From Hemibagrus wyckioides (Eukaryota; Chordata; Actinopteri; Siluriformes; Bagridae): a stretch of 64,000 nt of DNA. Under the pieces are notes generated by a model. That model had not been told where the DNA came from, made no database searches, and worked only from the letters and a program-made list of their open reading frames with translations. A program made the translations under genes and the position numbers. The stretch covers positions 27,152,646 through 27,216,645 of the forward strand of contig NC_080712.1 of assembly GCF_019097595.1 (NCBI RefSeq), given 5' to 3'. Below, piece after piece: positions 36,346 through 47,384 of this stretch. Each line of letters starts with the position of its first letter. Position 1 is the first letter of the stretch.

Positions 36346-38927
36346 ATGTCTCTAGTGACTGTTTGATATTAATATCTTGTTTATAGAACACTTGCAATTC
36401 TGCAGATTTATACTGAATATCAGCATGGCTGTGTTTAGCTACAATTACATGCAACAAATCACAGCCGTGCTCATTTTCATGCCATGTTGCCTAAATATCT
36501 ATACGTTGGCTAGTATTTGAGCTATTAAGATTTGTATTAAAGTCATTCCATTCAAATGGTGGCACAGACAGGAAATGAATAAGACACTTATCTTGAAACA
36601 TATAACAATAATCTACATTGTGACAGTGTTGGATTTTCAATTCAATTTCAATTTCCCTTCAAAATCAGATCCCTTCAATATGCTCCCCAAACCCCACTTT
36701 TATAAAAACAACAGGTATTAATGAGGGTAGGGTAGAAGACCCTATCCTACACATCAGAGTTTACTAAGTCTGCACTTGGGTTAGGGTTTGGATGAATAGA
36801 AATATTGTGAAGGATCTCCTATAGAATACAGTATGTGCAAAGTCATAAAAACAGCATTAAAATGTTTGTTCTGTAGTACAAATCCCAGAGCTCTCAAAGA
36901 TGAGCATGAACCAAATGAATGTCCCTCTTCTATCACTTCCAATGAATAATTGTTGATGAAACTTGACAAGGATTAATAGATTAGTTTATTACTTGAAATA
37001 CGATGTGCCCGAGATGTTTCTACTGATGACTATACAGTGTCGTAGAATAAAACACTAAATTATCACACATCATACAAGTTCACACAAGGCTACGGCTCCC
37101 TCACAGACTTGCACATTAGATATATATGATCTGCTTACGTATAGAACTGCTTACTTATAGGACTTTCTTTTCTCACCTCCAGTTCCTGGTTCCACCCACT
37201 CGCCTAAGATTAGCTCCCAGTCTCCTACGTTACCTCCCAAAAGTGATTCATCCGTTCTCTCTTTTACAGTCAGTGCCAGGAGTATCCTCCACAGGAAGCT
37301 CAAAGTACAAACATGCGCTTGGAGTGCCGCGCTTGAAGCCTTGGAATAAAGCACATCAAAGGATCACACCCATAAATTAATGCACGCCAAAAATAGAGCT
37401 TCTTTCATCACACCATATAGCTTTTTGTTTTCACTATAAAGGCTATAAAGTAATATTAAACTGATGTGCAGGTTTAATGCAGTTTCGACAAAAAAAATTA
37501 CGCTGTGAAGATTTTTGAGTAAGTCAGAAACAATTTTAGTTGCTTGGGAATGTAATATCAACTCGTGGAGGATGTGTACTAGTTCCAGGTCAGTTTGAAT
37601 GAATGTTAGTAGCATGATTATTCAAAGTCACAGTGACAAGTACAACTGTGTCAAATGCAGCTAGAAATGCTGAGTACTTTCTTCTTTATTTGGAAGGCAA
37701 AAAGGGGACATTCGTGGTATTTAGTACAAGTTGTTCTAACATACAAGGTCTAGTTTAATGAAGATTATTTCGCCTACCTTGCTGCTTGTAAAGCTTTTTC
37801 TTACCGTTAAAAAACTCTTGATTCAAGGGCAGAGCGAAGCTAAAGCTCTGAAGCTGCTTGTTGTTTTCCTGTAAAACCTCAGCCAACCAGATCACCTAAT
37901 GCTGACACTTATACAAGTCACTTATACAAGGAAAGTGTTCTCAAGAAGAACCTTTCATGAATTCACGCCGGATGAATTCCCATCAGCTAGGAATTAGACT
38001 AAAAGTATCGAAAGTGCCCAGAAATCATGTTGTATTTGAACACAATGACAAGCCACTCTTCAACTATCCAACGAGGTCATCATAAAACAAGAGTATTTGA
38101 CAAGGCGCCACTTAAGAGCATTCCTCCACCAGAGTGTGTGACCTCTACTGACCCATGCCAGTTAGAGATGGGTTTACAACCAAGCTATACACTGGAATGG
38201 TTTAAAGCAAAGACACATACTATACCCAGCCTCACTGTCTCAGCATTTTTAAAATCATTTGCTGACATTTTGTGTGTATCAGTGCAATGATGTCATGTAT
38301 GAATGTGTGATTTTGCCCCTTTTTTAAAAAAAAAATGTATACGGAACACATCAAACCTGCCAGGTTTCATCTTAAATGAAAGGTAATATGGTTGAAACAT
38401 AGAAAAGGATGAAACAATGGCTGCAAAATAAATGAATGCACAGCTATCAAATGCCACAATTGTAGGATGACCAAGCAACAATGACAACCAGTGGTGATGG
38501 AGACTTAGTGATAGACTCCTGTCACACTGAAATCCTTTAAACTCCAGATTCTGTAGTGTTGATGTGAATTGAGAAGGCATTGATTCCCAAAAATCAGCTA
38601 CAAAATTTAGCTCAGGGATATCTAATCTTATCTACAAAGGGTTGGTAAAGGAGTAGGTTTTCATTTCAGTGAAGCAGGTTAGAAAAGAAAAAAATGAACC
38701 CACACTGACCTTTTGCGGAAAAGACTGGACACCTCTGTTTGAATGAATGTGTAAGCTGTATTCCAAAACAACTTTATCAGGAGAAGTTGATCCACTAATA
38801 AAAATGATTATCTTTCTTCCATGTTTGTATTGACGGCTACATTTCATGGCAATTTCTCATAAGGTACAAGATTTAAAACGGAACTCATTTACTTGTGTAG
38901 ACGAACTTAACTGCAGTGTGACCAATA
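36346..38927. other. Intergenic stretch, nothing recognised
   Basis: No supported gene. The ORFs at 38027-38290 and 38293-38580 (87 and 95 codons) show no family resemblance. Confidence 0.35.
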
Positions 38928-39459
38928 TACACCAACCAGCCATAACAATATGACCACCTGCCTGATATTGTGTTTGTCCCCCTTTGTTATCCACTGTGCA
39001 TTCTGATACCTTTCTATCAGAACCAGCATTAACTTCTTCAGCAGTTTAAGCAACAGTAGATCGTCTGTTGGATAAGATCACATGGACCACCCTTTGCTCC
39101 CCACATGCATCATTAAGCCTTGGCCGCCCATGACCCTGTCTCTGATTCACCACCGTTCCTTCCTTGGACCACTTTTGATAGATACTGACCACTGCAGACC
39201 GGGAACACCCCACAAGAGCTGCAGTTTTGGAGATGCCCTGATCCAGTCATCTAGCCATCACAATTTGGCCCTTTTGGTCAAACTCGCTCAAATCCTTACG
39301 CTTGCCCATTTTTCCTGCTTCTAACACATCAACTTTGAGGACAAAATGTTCACTTGCTGTCTAATATATCCCACCCACTAACAGGTGCCATGATGAGGAG
39401 ATGATCAGCGTTATTCACTTCACCTGTCACTGCTCATAATGTTATGGCTGATCGGTGTA
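38928..39459 (-). mobile_element. Tc1/mariner-derived element, family A copy 5
   Basis: The left terminus is tacaccaaccagccataaca and the right terminus ttatggctgatcggtgta. The minus strand carries the helix-turn-helix segment near 39100-39310. About 532 bp, DDE deleted. One of the more complete copies of the short subfamily. Confidence 0.92.
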
Positions 39460-41198
39460 TATGTGAACTCACTGAATCTATCTGATGGAGCCGTATGCTA
39501 ATAAGGGTTTGTTCTTCTTTTTTTTCCTAAAGCTGTAATAACTGGTATGATTATTCAGGCATCTTTGAAGAGGTAAATAAAACTGGCTGGGTTTATATTC
39601 TCCAGGCCAGGAAGATTTCGTCCCTATTGCACCTTGTTAGACTCTTCTGCCATCTTGTGGTGTTGAGACACATACGTGTCTTAGCCAAAGGCACATCACT
39701 TACAGCAGGTTAAGTGGTGGCAGCAAAACAGCAGTACTAACCTCACCAGCAGGGTTTTAGCCTGAAGCCACTCTAAGTCCCTGAGATAGTGAACTAGCAT
39801 GGGCATGTGTTTCGGAACCTACAAGTTGCACTGGATAAGGGTTTCTGCCAAATGCCTTGAAGGTAAACATGCCATATACTTTAAGTGTGTAATCGTAGGT
39901 CAAGTATTAGGTCTAGTGTTGGTTAAGTGGCAGGTTTAGTGGTAGGTAATGTAGTGGCTGTGCTGATTCATGTTACAAGCTATATTTTGTTAACAAATAA
40001 AGCAAACAAAAGAAAAAATTAGAAATGTGTCAAGCCACAGAGAATGGTGACCTGCAAAATACAAAAAAGAGGCACTTGATAGTTGTTGTTGTTGTTTTGT
40101 TTTTTAAGGATATTGAAGGATCGTTAACATCAAGAGAAACAAAAGACTATATTTGTAATATATTTTTCAATAATTTCTAATATATTTTTTAATTATTGAG
40201 CTTTAGGAAATATTTGAGAATGGTTCAATTGGACATGCTATTTTATGTACCAAATTTCACATTTAATATTATTTACTTTTGCTCATCCTTCTTGTGATAT
40301 TTCTCTGTAAACTCATCACTTTATGTAACTGAGAGGACGGATTCTCTTATTTGTCTTGGATTATTTAAACATACACTTACCAACAACTTTAATATGAACA
40401 CCCTGTTCGGATACCTGATATACCATATATTTTTATTTTTCTGTGCAGTTTCAGCTTCCATATCACAGCCTTGGAAAAGGTCTGTCATGTTCCTGTCTCT
40501 TTTATTTCTTCATAGGGGACTCAAGCTGGTCAGGAAATCAGCAAAAAATAAATAAATAAATGAATAAATATGATAAAAATTTCTGCTATGTTGCTAGGAT
40601 GAAACAGACGATAAATCGAAGTTGAATCAAAAACTGATATTTGACTGCTCATTAGCTGTACAAGTGTTTAAATGTGCATTTCTTGTGTATTAACCGTGAT
40701 TTTTATAGTTCTAAAAGATAATCAAATTTCTAGTTTTGTTGGTTTAATAACGCATAATGACAAAACTTTTCAAAGGATTTCTTTCACCGTCATACTAGCA
40801 TGCAGGATTGATGTAAATTAGATTAAAGATTGCAGGTCATGGGATTAAAATGAGAGCACAGTACGATTTCTGTTGTATTAGGTCACTATCTTTTACTTTC
40901 ATGTGTACATTTGATTGTAAATGTTAACCTGTTCATGCATTTATCGTTCTGCGGCACTTATTCTAGACATAACCTGGAGTCTATCAAAGGAGACTTAGGG
41001 AACAAGGAAGAGGACGCCCCAACAAATCCAACACTCACACACACACTCACACCCGTTCACACAAGAAAAGAAAATTCTTAGCCAAACAATTCTTAAGTCA
41101 TTTTGTGTGTTGTATTTTGCAAGCAGTTCTTACAACAAGGTCTGAATCTGATCATTCTTAGAGTAAATGATTCATTCTGCATACACTTTAGCAGAGGT
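39460..41198. other. Intergenic stretch with two SINE fragments
   Basis: Positions 39825-39870 carry an S1 tail (ctggataagggtttctgcca). Positions 40975-41065 carry a decayed minus-strand S2 body ending in an (AC)n run. The lhb 3' untranslated region should begin below 41199; no canonical AATAAA was found on the minus strand within the nearest 150 bp. Confidence 0.4.
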
Positions 41199-41937
41199 TC
41201 AGTAATCCAGGATAAACTCTTTCTGGGTCATACAGAAATCTGGCTTCAGGCTCTCGATGGTACAGTCCGAGGTGTCCATGGTGCACAGGCTGCACTCGCA
41301 GCTTAAAGCGACAGGATACGTGACATGGGGATCGACCCCTGGGTGACAATCCGGCAGGCGAACCGTTTCATAGCGGACATCTCTGTAGGTGCAGACATGC
41401 TGATAGATGGAAGAGAATGGGCTCTTGTACACGGGTTCCTGTAGAAAACATTTGGAAATTTTTTTTCGTTCTCAAATGATATCTGCTATCAAATGCTGTA
41501 AATATTTACAATTTTGCATAAAAAACTATCTAACTATAAATTGATATACATTTAGACACCCTTATCCAGAGCAACTTACAATTTATCTTAAGGGTTTTGA
41601 TCAGGGGCCCAGCTTGGTGGACCTGGGATTCAAACTCACAACCTTCCAATCGGTAGTTCAACACCTTAAGCACTAAGCTACCACATCCCCACAGTACTAT
41701 CCATGCAACTTGTGTAATAAAATGTGATTGAAAAAAAGAAGACGCTATATTCACCTTGGTGAAGCAGTGTCCACTGCAGATGGAGGTTTGAAACACAAGG
41801 CATTTGGGGCAGCCATCTTTCTCTACAGAAACCGTCTCATTAACAGGTTCACAGTGGGTCAGAAGGTAGCTTTGAGCAGGAGAGAAGACGTTGATCAAGA
41901 AATATAGGAGAAGAAAAGAGAAAGCTGGCACTGGCAT
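41199..41937 (-). CDS. lhb: Luteinizing hormone beta subunit
   Basis: Two coding exons on the minus strand, 41937-41755 and 41438-41199, join in phase 0 to give 140 residues. LH-beta pairs with the common alpha subunit to form pituitary LH, a secreted heterodimer that acts on gonadal LH receptors. Residues 1-23 are a signal peptide ending in SPAQS. All twelve cystine-knot cysteines are present (29, 43, 46, 54, 58, 77, 92, 108, 110, 113, 120, 130). NET at 33-35 is the single N-glycosylation site. CSGHC (54-58) replaces the mammalian [14 protein letters not shown] and SDCTIESL are typical of teleost LH-beta rather than FSH-beta. The start was chosen at MPVPAFS because the upstream in-frame ATGs lie before the acceptor tattacag. 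The 316-bp intron 2 holds a SINE. Confidence 0.96.
41546..41692 (-). repeat. SINE S1 inside lhb intron 2
   Basis: It contains cccttatccagagcaactta, ggacctgggattcaaactca and a closing ctaagctaccacatcccca. It is the same family and orientation as 52-230. It takes up nearly half of the intron and lies in the sense orientation of lhb. Confidence 0.8.
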
Positions 41938-42102
41938 CCTGTAATAAAACATCAAAAAACAATAAAATGCAATTAACCACCAAGTTAATCAGCAAGTGCA
42001 AATGATCACGAGTTCAGACTACACTTCAGCAACTTTATGTACTTTTCTGTATAATATTTATACATTGAATTAAATCACACTCTATCACACTACTATTCTT
42101 AC

Positions 42103-42137
42103 TTAAGAGTTTGCAGTGATCGCTCAGCAGGCTGCCG
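42103..42137 (-). other. lhb: Predicted untranslated exon 1 of lhb
   Basis: A donor-like AA|gtaaga lies at 42103/42102, about 60 bp below the TATA box. The next acceptor is the one directly before the lhb start codon (41938). This gives a short noncoding first exon and an intron of about 164 bp, matching the usual layout of teleost lhb. The transcription start is estimated from the TATA box only. Confidence 0.6.
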
Positions 42138-42162
42138 TCTGTCCCTGTAAGAGTTTAACACG

Positions 42163-42171
42163 TTTATATAG
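42163..42171 (-). promoter_or_regulatory. lhb: lhb TATA box
   Basis: The minus strand reads ctatataaac, about 30 bp above the estimated start of exon 1. Further upstream, GGATTA at 42316-42321 is a possible Pitx site and taaggtcc at about 42377-42384 a possible nuclear-receptor (SF-1-like) half site. Both are short motifs and speculative. Confidence 0.65.
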
Positions 42172-42564
42172 TGCGCAGAATCGAACCCTGGCCTTATCAC
42201 ACTAATCTCAAATAAATTACAGCTAAGTGCTCTGACACAATCGCGGCTACTTTTTCAAGGGTACACCATGACATTAGAATCCTGCAGTTCATCTTGCCCG
42301 TTGCTCCAGCCAAAAGGATTAATGAGCTTCCTATTTGGATAGTTTTCTTTCCTTTGGGGCTGAGTTCAGTTAATGGTAAGGTCCATGAACACAAGTACTG
42401 AGATCGTCATGCTGCATTTTCAGAAATGAAGATACTTTTTCTTGTTGCTGGAGTGATACCATCAAGGATACTCCATCAAGGATACTGACCAGCTTGAGTT
42501 CTCAAAGGAAAGATTTGTATCTTTCACCTGGAAACACAAATATATTATGCATAATTGGACCTTA

Positions 42565-42835
42565 AAGATCACTATATGGTCAAATGTTTGTGGAAATCTG
42601 GCCATATATTACAATCATATGTGCTAACATCCCATTTCAGATTTCCTTTTATAATACCCACTACCCCAGGAGATCTGGGGTGCAGTCTTTGTTCCAGTAT
42701 TACCTGAAGGTTTTCAGAGGGACAGAGGTCAGGGTCCATAGGACAATCAAGTTCTTCCACTCCAGAGCTGGCAAACCATGTCTTCATGGAGCTTGCTTGG
42801 TGCACAAGGGCACAAAATAGTAATGCTACAGCATA
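42565..42835. mobile_element. Tc1-like non-autonomous element (family C)
   Basis: The left end is cactatatggtcaaatgttt. The interior shares cttccactccagagctg and catggagcttgcttggtgca with 29200-29600 and 51241-51622. The right end is unclear. It lies about 430 bp upstream of the estimated lhb start. Confidence 0.65.
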
Positions 42836-42837
42836 TA

Positions 42838-43180
42838 TGGACAAAATTGTTGGTGCCCTTCCATTAAAAAAAGAAAAACCCACAATGGTCACTGGAATAA
42901 CTTCAAATTTACTGAAAATTGACTAATGAAAATCAGACATTTTGAATTGTGGTTTAACAGAAGCAATTAAAAAAACAAACAAATGAACTGGCCTGGACAA
43001 AAATCATGGTACCCTTAAATTAATATTTTGTTTTGAGGCAATCACTGCAATCAAGTGATTTCTGTAACACTCGTTAAGACTTCTGCACCTGTCCACAGAT
43101 ATTTTGGCCCAATCCTTGTGAGCAAACTGCCCCAGCTGTCTCAGGTTTGAAGCGTTCAAGACTTCTCCAGACTGGTAATG
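42838..43180. mobile_element. Tc1-like non-autonomous element, other family
   Basis: It begins tatggacaaaattgttggtg followed by cccttcc and contains tggacaaaaatcatggtacc. It continues with antisense transposase-derived text (ctgccccagctgtctcaggt). Termini are imperfect; it sits directly beside the family C element. Confidence 0.6.
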
Positions 43181-43328
43181 TAACATAATGTAACATTAAG
43201 TTAATTAAAGGAACACGACATACAATATAAGAACCCAAACACCTTGATGTTACGTCTACGACTACTAAATATAGAGCATGTTACTTTTATTTCTGAGAGA
43301 ATATGATTTTCTCTAACTGAAAATGATA

Positions 43329-44018
43329 TACATTGATCAGGCATAACATCATGAGCAGTGAGAGGGGAAGTGAATAACACTGATGATCTCCTCATCATGG
43401 CACCTGTTAGTGGGTGGGATATATTAGGCAGCAAGCGAATATTTTGTCCTCAAAGTTGATGTGTTAGAAGCAGGAAAAATGGACAAGAGTAAGGATTTGC
43501 GCGAGTTTGACAAAGGGCCAAATTGTGATGGCTAGACCACTGGATCAGAGCATCTCCAAAACTGCAGCTCTTGTGGGGTGTTCCCGGTCTGCAGTGGTCA
43601 GTATCTATCAAAAGTGGTCCAAGGAAGGAACAGTGGTGAACCGGCGACAGGGTCATGGGCGGCCAAGGCCAGGTGATGTACGTGGGGAGCGAAGGCTGGC
43701 CCATGTGATCTGATCTAACAGACGAGCTACTGTTGCTCAAATTGCTGAAGAAGTTAATGCTGGTTCTGATAGAAAGGTGTCAGAATACACAGTGCATGAT
43801 GGGTCAGGGACTTTAGGTTCTATAAGTATCCTTTAAGTCCTATAAGTTGCACCTTACAGGACTTAAAGGATATGCTGCTAACATCTTGGTGCCAGATACC
43901 ACAGGCACACCTTCAGGGATCTACTGGAGTCCATGCCTCGACAGGTCAGGGCTGGCAGCAAAAGGGGGACCAACACAATGTTAGGCAGATGGTCATAATG
44001 TTATGCCCGATTGGTGTA
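43329..44018 (+). mobile_element. Tc1/mariner-derived element, family A copy 6 (longest)
   Basis: The left terminus is tacattgatcaggcataaca and the right terminus ttatgcccgattggtgta, about 690 bp apart. The frame 43507-43713 encodes a well-preserved Tc1 N-terminal domain ([39 protein letters not shown]). Downstream it keeps both the tgtcagaatacacagtgcat block of the short subfamily and the transposase C-terminal block (tcttggtgccagatacc) of copies 7 and 9. A near-perfect 20-bp hairpin lies at 43827-43872. Confidence 0.92.
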
Positions 44019-44081
44019 TGTTATATAACATATAAGATTGTTATTCGTTCATATACGTTTGTTAATTTTCAAAGACAGCAC

Positions 44082-44083
<2 letters not shown>

Positions 44084-44126
<43 letters not shown>

Positions 44127-44140
44127 TTCATTCATTCATT
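44084..44140. repeat. (ATT)n and (ATTC)n microsatellites
   Basis: About 13 ATT units followed by five ATTC units. It sits about 190 bp upstream of the cox20 start codon. Confidence 0.95.
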
Positions 44141-44164
44141 TAAGAAAAGTAAGACGAGACGTCG

Positions 44165-44190
44165 CGAGAAGACCGGAACTAACGATTTCA
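44165..44190 (+). promoter_or_regulatory. cox20: Possible ETS/GABP site upstream of cox20
   Basis: gaccggaact at 44171-44180 holds a CCGGAA core about 155 bp above the cox20 ATG. GABP (NRF-2) sites are common in promoters of cytochrome oxidase genes. There is no TATA box here. A single short motif, so only suggestive. Confidence 0.35.
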
Positions 44191-44330
44191 GTCTCTGTTC
44201 CCGTCAGGAACATTCACTGACGGATCACAATATTGTAGTTGGCTGCCAATGTCATTCACGTTGTTATAAAATAAAGGAGTCCAGGATGTTCTCAGTAAAA
44301 TGCTTATAAAATCATATCATTAGTGTAAGA

Positions 44331-46760
44331 ATGGCAGATCAGGAGCCTGGCAGTAACAATCAGGTTAGTGTTTTGCTTCAGTTTTGTGCTAATAAGCTGA
44401 AATGGGTAGATAAATATTATATTCCAGCAATGGAGTTAGCATGGCTGCTAACTACCTGGAGCAATGCTGATGCTGGATCTGTTAGTAAAGCGAATGTATA
44501 CAATTGTTTGTTTGTAAAGACTATAGAAATTACTTTACACAAGCATGTGTTAGGGACAGATACACTTTATATTTAACAATAAATTGTTAAATTTATTTCT
44601 AAATTGTCAAAACGTTTATTGGTGAATCTCCAGCCCTGTGAGCCTGAACAGCCTTTCCTTTTTGGTCCTGGCCCAGTCTCTGATTGTTTATAGGACTGTT
44701 TTTTTCTCCACAGGGGGTAAAACTTTTAGGGATCCTGGATGTTGGGAAAACTCCTTGTGCAAGAGAAGCTATTCTTCATGGTGCAGGAGGATCAGCCGTT
44801 GCAGGATTAGTGCACTTTTTGGCAACTAGTAAGTCTTACAGTTGCCATCATCATCTACTCCATTCACTGACGGTTTTCCTTCTTTAGTTCATTAGGAATA
44901 CAATCTAAGCATGTAACTGTTAAGATGTTAAGACAGTTTCATTCACAATACGCTCATAGTGAACAATCCGCTTGCACCTAGATTTGCTCTTTTACTCTCC
45001 TACAATGGTCATTTCTATAGTTAAGTCCACTATCTTGTGTTAACTGAAGAGGACTAAGTCCAGTAAGAATCGGGTTCTTTAATGTCGTTAAAGACAGAAT
45101 GGAATGGAAATGGAAAGTTTTTCCATTTTTTATTAAGGATCTCAGTCAAAACCATCCTGATTTCTGTAACATGTATACGTATATGTGTGGCAGAGTCTCT
45201 CATTAGAAGTGCTATGCAAAGACAGACTGACAAAAAAACACACATACACAGCTACAACAAAACAAGGTCGAACTATGACGCGTGCACTTTTACAAATAAG
45301 ATTTGCACAAGTGAAATATATTCATGGATTATAAACAAGATAGCAACAGTGACAGAGAACACATCTAGTTTGACATGTTCATTCTTGTCCTGATGTTTAT
45401 AATGATCTTAGAATAGCACCAGGTTTTTTAGGATTGAGCTCTTTTTCTAAATTAATTTTTTTTAATGGAAGTGTTTTGGTCTCCTTCCTCCATCAGGCAG
45501 AGTGAAGCGCTCGTTCCATGCTGGCATGGCTGGGTTCATGCTCACAACACTGGCTTCATGGTATGTAATCCTTCATAGAGAAGCGACGTGTATTATGCCC
45601 TTCTTGTATGAATATAAATGCATATATTGCACTCAATCCAGTACACCAAAGAAATGGATTATGGCAAAATATTCTTTACAACATGTGATTTTTGTTTTGC
45701 CGTCTACTGTATACACCGACCAGCCGTAACATTATGAGCACTGACAGGTGAAGTGAATAACACTGATAATCTCCTCATCATGGCACCTGTTAGTGGGTGG
45801 GATTTTGAACATTTTATCCTCAAAGTTGATGTTAGAAGCAGGAAAAATGGACAAGCGCAAGGATTTGAGAGAGTTTGACAAGGGACAAATTGTGGTGGCG
45901 AGACAAATGAGAATTAGAAAAATTTAGACAAATTAGAAAAATGTTTTATATAATAATTTCCTGGCTAACTTAATAATTTGTCAGCTGTATTTGTTCCATA
46001 CTAAGCACATATTTCTATTGAGAATACTAACTTCATAAAATACCCAAAATTAATAATTAAGCTTCAGTAAACACTGATTAGCTAATCTAAACCAGTCGAA
46101 AGCTTTTTTTTTTCATGAATTAAAGCCAGCTTTTAGTAAAGCAAAATTTCCCCCTTTGTTTAATACCAAATAACTCCACTGATGCCTTACATGGATCAGG
46201 CATAACATTATGACCACCTGCCGAATATTGTGTTGGTCCCCCTTTTGCTGCCAAAACAGCCCATCAAGACATGGGCTCTACTAGATCCATGAAAGTGTGC
46301 TGTGGTATCTGGCACCAAGATGGACTTAGAGGATACTTTTGGTAGATACTGACCACTGCAGACCAGGGACACCCCACAAGAGCTGCAGTTTTGGAGATGC
46401 TCTGATCCAGTCATCTTGGCCCTTGTCAAACTCGCTCAAATCCTTACGCTTGCCCATTTTTCCTGCTTCTAACACATCAACTTTGAGGACAAAATGTTGA
46501 TTTGCTGCCTAATATATCCCACCCACTAACAGGTGCCATGATGAGGAGATGATCAGCGTTATTCACTTCACCTGTCACTGCTCATAATGTTATGCCTGAT
46601 CTGTGTATATATATATTGTCTTATTTGTTTTAGGTTCTACTGTCGGTATGACAATGCAAGACTGCGGGTACAGCAGAGGATTATTCAGGAGGGAATTAAG
46701 AACAAAGTTATTTATGAGGGGACGAGTCGTGATCCTACCCGACAAGCAAAAGATCAGTGA
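44331..46760 (+). CDS. cox20: Cytochrome c oxidase assembly factor COX20
   Basis: Four exons, 44331-44363, 44714-44828, 45497-45560 and 46634-46760, join in frame to give 112 residues (human COX20 has 118). COX20 (FAM36A) is an inner-mitochondrial-membrane chaperone that stabilises newly made COX2 during complex IV assembly. The [16 protein letters not shown] block in exon 2 matches the vertebrate family. Two membrane segments are seen (about residues 30-49 and 56-74), followed by a charged tail with [16 protein letters not shown] and YEGTSRDP. All junctions use GT-AG. Exon 1 encodes only [11 protein letters not shown]. Intron 3 (45561-46633) contains two opposed family A fragments. The gene is head-to-head with lhb. 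Confidence 0.95.
45641..45712 (+). repeat. Duplicated flank shared with arfgef3 intron
   Basis: gtacaccaaagaaatggatt and the following roughly 52 bases recur in reverse complement at 57418-57500. There is one 15-base difference, present at 57 kb and absent here, and otherwise essentially no mismatch. The match continues into the adjoining family A element. Confidence 0.9.
45713..45905 (+). mobile_element. Family A copy 7, left-end fragment
   Basis: The left terminus tacaccgaccagccgtaaca is followed by the usual subterminal sequence with an internal deletion (ggtgggattttgaacatttt). It runs into the start of the transposase frame (acaagcgcaaggatttgaga) and stops near gtggtggcgagacaaatg. The right half is missing. 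Confidence 0.85.
46194..46607 (-). mobile_element. Family A copy 8, deletion derivative, in cox20 intron 3
   Basis: Termini: gatcaggcataacattatga on the left and ttatgcctgatctgtgta on the right. The transposase C-terminal block (ctggcaccaagatgg) is joined directly to the N-terminal helix-turn-helix region (gatacttttggtagatactg), the same internal deletion as in copy 9. The element ends 27 bp before cox20 exon 4. Confidence 0.9.
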
Positions 46761-47384
46761 AGTCCCGATATTTACTCCTATGACTTTTTACATTCACTAT
46801 CAGCTAAAGGGTTTCTTCAGTTGCACGTCTGTTTTTATGTTCAAGTCAATATTTGACTAATGTGAAAAATATAATAAGTCAAACACAATGAATGGCTCTG
46901 TGAATTATTCTGTCAAGGTTTTAACTTTGTCAGCTCAACGCGTTTCTCATGCTTCACCTTACACGTTGTCAAGGCACGTCAGCCGTGCCAACAGTGAGCT
47001 CTAGTCACAGATTTCTGCACCAGCTCCATGTCAAAAGCAGGTCTTTTATCCAGTATACAGCATTAGCGCTCGACAGCATGACCTCGCGACATTCACACTG
47101 TTGTCAGGAAGATTTTTTTTTTTTTTTTTTACCTGGATAGCGGATGTGATTATTTTGGATCACTTCTCCTTGGATCTTCAGTATGTTTTGGTACCATGAC
47201 ACTGTACAAAGCGGTCAGCCTTGTAGTATACTGATGCACTGAGATGTGTGCACAAACTTAATTTTATTGTTATGCAAATATGTACAATATTCTGGCTATT
47301 TCTAGGAGCAGTAGAGGTGTTTCTATGCGTTTTTTTATTCCACTAACGAATAAATTTGGTCCAAGTTGACATTATTTACAGGTA
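46761..47384 (+). other. cox20: cox20 3' flank / probable 3' untranslated region
   Basis: No further coding signal; a T18 run lies at 47113-47131. It ends at the left edge of the hAT-like repeat. Confidence 0.4.
47349..47354 (+). promoter_or_regulatory. cox20: Candidate cox20 polyadenylation signal
   Basis: First canonical AATAAA found after the stop codon at 46760, implying a 3' untranslated region of about 600 nt. No experimental support. Confidence 0.35.

Noticed and set aside
41935..41955. Longer lhb start (MMFYYR ahead of MPVPAFS)
   Set aside because: Those codons lie before the acceptor tattacag, so they are intronic. MPVPAFS gives a normal signal peptide length.
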